From contig NZ_FOTK01000024.1 in assembly GCF_900114535.1 (NCBI RefSeq), forward strand, positions 46,341 to 110,340: a stretch of 64,000 bases of DNA. Reading direction: 5' to 3'. Shown piece after piece: positions 63,923 to 64,000 of the stretch. Numbering within the stretch: position 1 is the stretch's first letter; every line of letters starts with the position of its first letter. The DNA comes from Methylobacterium pseudosasicola. Lineage in GTDB: Bacteria; Pseudomonadota; Alphaproteobacteria; Rhizobiales; Beijerinckiaceae. The position numbers and the translations under genes were made by a program. The notes beneath the pieces were generated by a model that saw only the letters and a list, made by a program, of their open reading frames with translations, was not told the origin of the DNA and did not search any database.

Positions 63923-64000
63923 TCATATTGGATCATATGCGTCGTAGCCTGCGGCGGCGAGATACCGGCGGCATTCGGCTGGCGTGAAGCGTCTGAAGGC
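63923..64000 (-). mobile_element. IS630-family transposase, C-terminal end
   Basis: The window cuts the gene; only the last 25 codons and the TGA at 63923-63925 are visible. The reading FTPAECRRYLAAAGYDAYDP matches the usual ending of IS630 transposases (F-x-P-x-E-C-x-x-Y-x-x-A-A-G-Y-D). The catalytic DDE residues lie beyond the window. It borders the low-G+C dioxygenase island, which suggests that mobile DNA took part in bringing it in. Confidence 0.65.

Noticed and set aside
63705..63947. An 80-codon plus-strand frame before the window end
   Set aside because: It overlaps the transposase end, crosses a composition boundary and has no recognisable features.

Overview
The window is almost entirely G+C-rich, densely coded alphaproteobacterial chromosome, and its gene content points to Methylobacterium or a close Hyphomicrobiales (Rhizobiales) relative. 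The supporting evidence is the order ppiD-trpEGDC-moaC-moeA, the ChvI/ChvG two-component pair followed by a short HprK and a mannose-type EIIA (a regulatory PTS), HslU/HslV, a PQQ-dependent sugar dehydrogenase with a cytochrome c, and part of the cluster that puts a very-long-chain fatty acid on lipid A. Genus-level assignment is inference. From about 62.28 kb to about 63.8 kb the composition drops sharply (20 G+C of 60 bases in 62461-62520, hand count). That stretch carries one dioxygenase gene and ends against the 3' end of an IS630-type transposase, so it looks horizontally acquired.

Layout. 0-2.1 kb: end of a SnoaL/DUF4440-like gene, a PPK2 polyphosphate kinase and tpiA. 2.3-10.1 kb: one tightly coupled rightward operon (ppiD, trpE, trpG, trpD, trpC, moaC, moeA), with several ATGA stop/start overlaps. 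10.1-15.4 kb: a large polytopic GT-C-like membrane protein, an FAD amine-oxidase/UDP-galactopyranose-mutase-like protein, and a secreted PQQ sugar dehydrogenase plus cytochrome c. 15.6-18.7 kb leftward: lepA, a small conserved protein and a HugZ-like flavin/heme protein. 18.9-22.5 kb: chvI, chvG, hprK and an EIIA-Man gene with no ptsH after it. 22.5-23.9 kb: an RhtA-like exporter whose upstream region is a decayed fic gene. 23.9-30.5 kb leftward: hslU, a SulP transporter, a chemotaxis receptor, hslV, an SGNH hydrolase and a cupredoxin-like protein.

31.2-32.8 kb: an MSMEG_0565-type glycosyltransferase overlapping an MSMEG_0570-type protein, detached from the rest of that nitrogen-starvation cluster. 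33-38.3 kb: a secreted Cys-rich protein, selB, a CYTH-CHAD protein and a YbdK-type carboxylate-amine ligase. 38.5-39.7 kb: a putative DUF433/PIN toxin-antitoxin pair with a good promoter. 39.8-42.9 kb: a TerB-like protein and two overlapping M20 amidohydrolases (ureide or carbamoyl amino acid breakdown). 43-47.6 kb: a beta-ketoacyl-ACP synthase, an SDR reductase, an SH3 protein, a zinc-type dehydrogenase and an LpxXL-type acyltransferase, read here as a rearranged VLCFA/lipid A module. 47.6-49.2 kb: DUF1223 and DUF1194 exported proteins. 49.3-53.3 kb: a sugar-acid catabolic operon (Ldh-family oxidoreductase, MFS transporter, UxaA/GarD dehydratase). 53.5-61.6 kb: a saccharopine-dehydrogenase-like protein, a DUF3298-like exported protein, putA, a Tat-exported peptide-binding protein and DUF2218. 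61.6-64 kb: gene-poor sequence, the A+T-rich dioxygenase and the IS630 end.

Two copies of one roughly 90-bp palindromic element, in opposite orientation, sit between convergent gene pairs. A second type of inverted repeat separates the PQQ dehydrogenase and cytochrome c genes. No tRNA, rRNA or CRISPR array was recognised.
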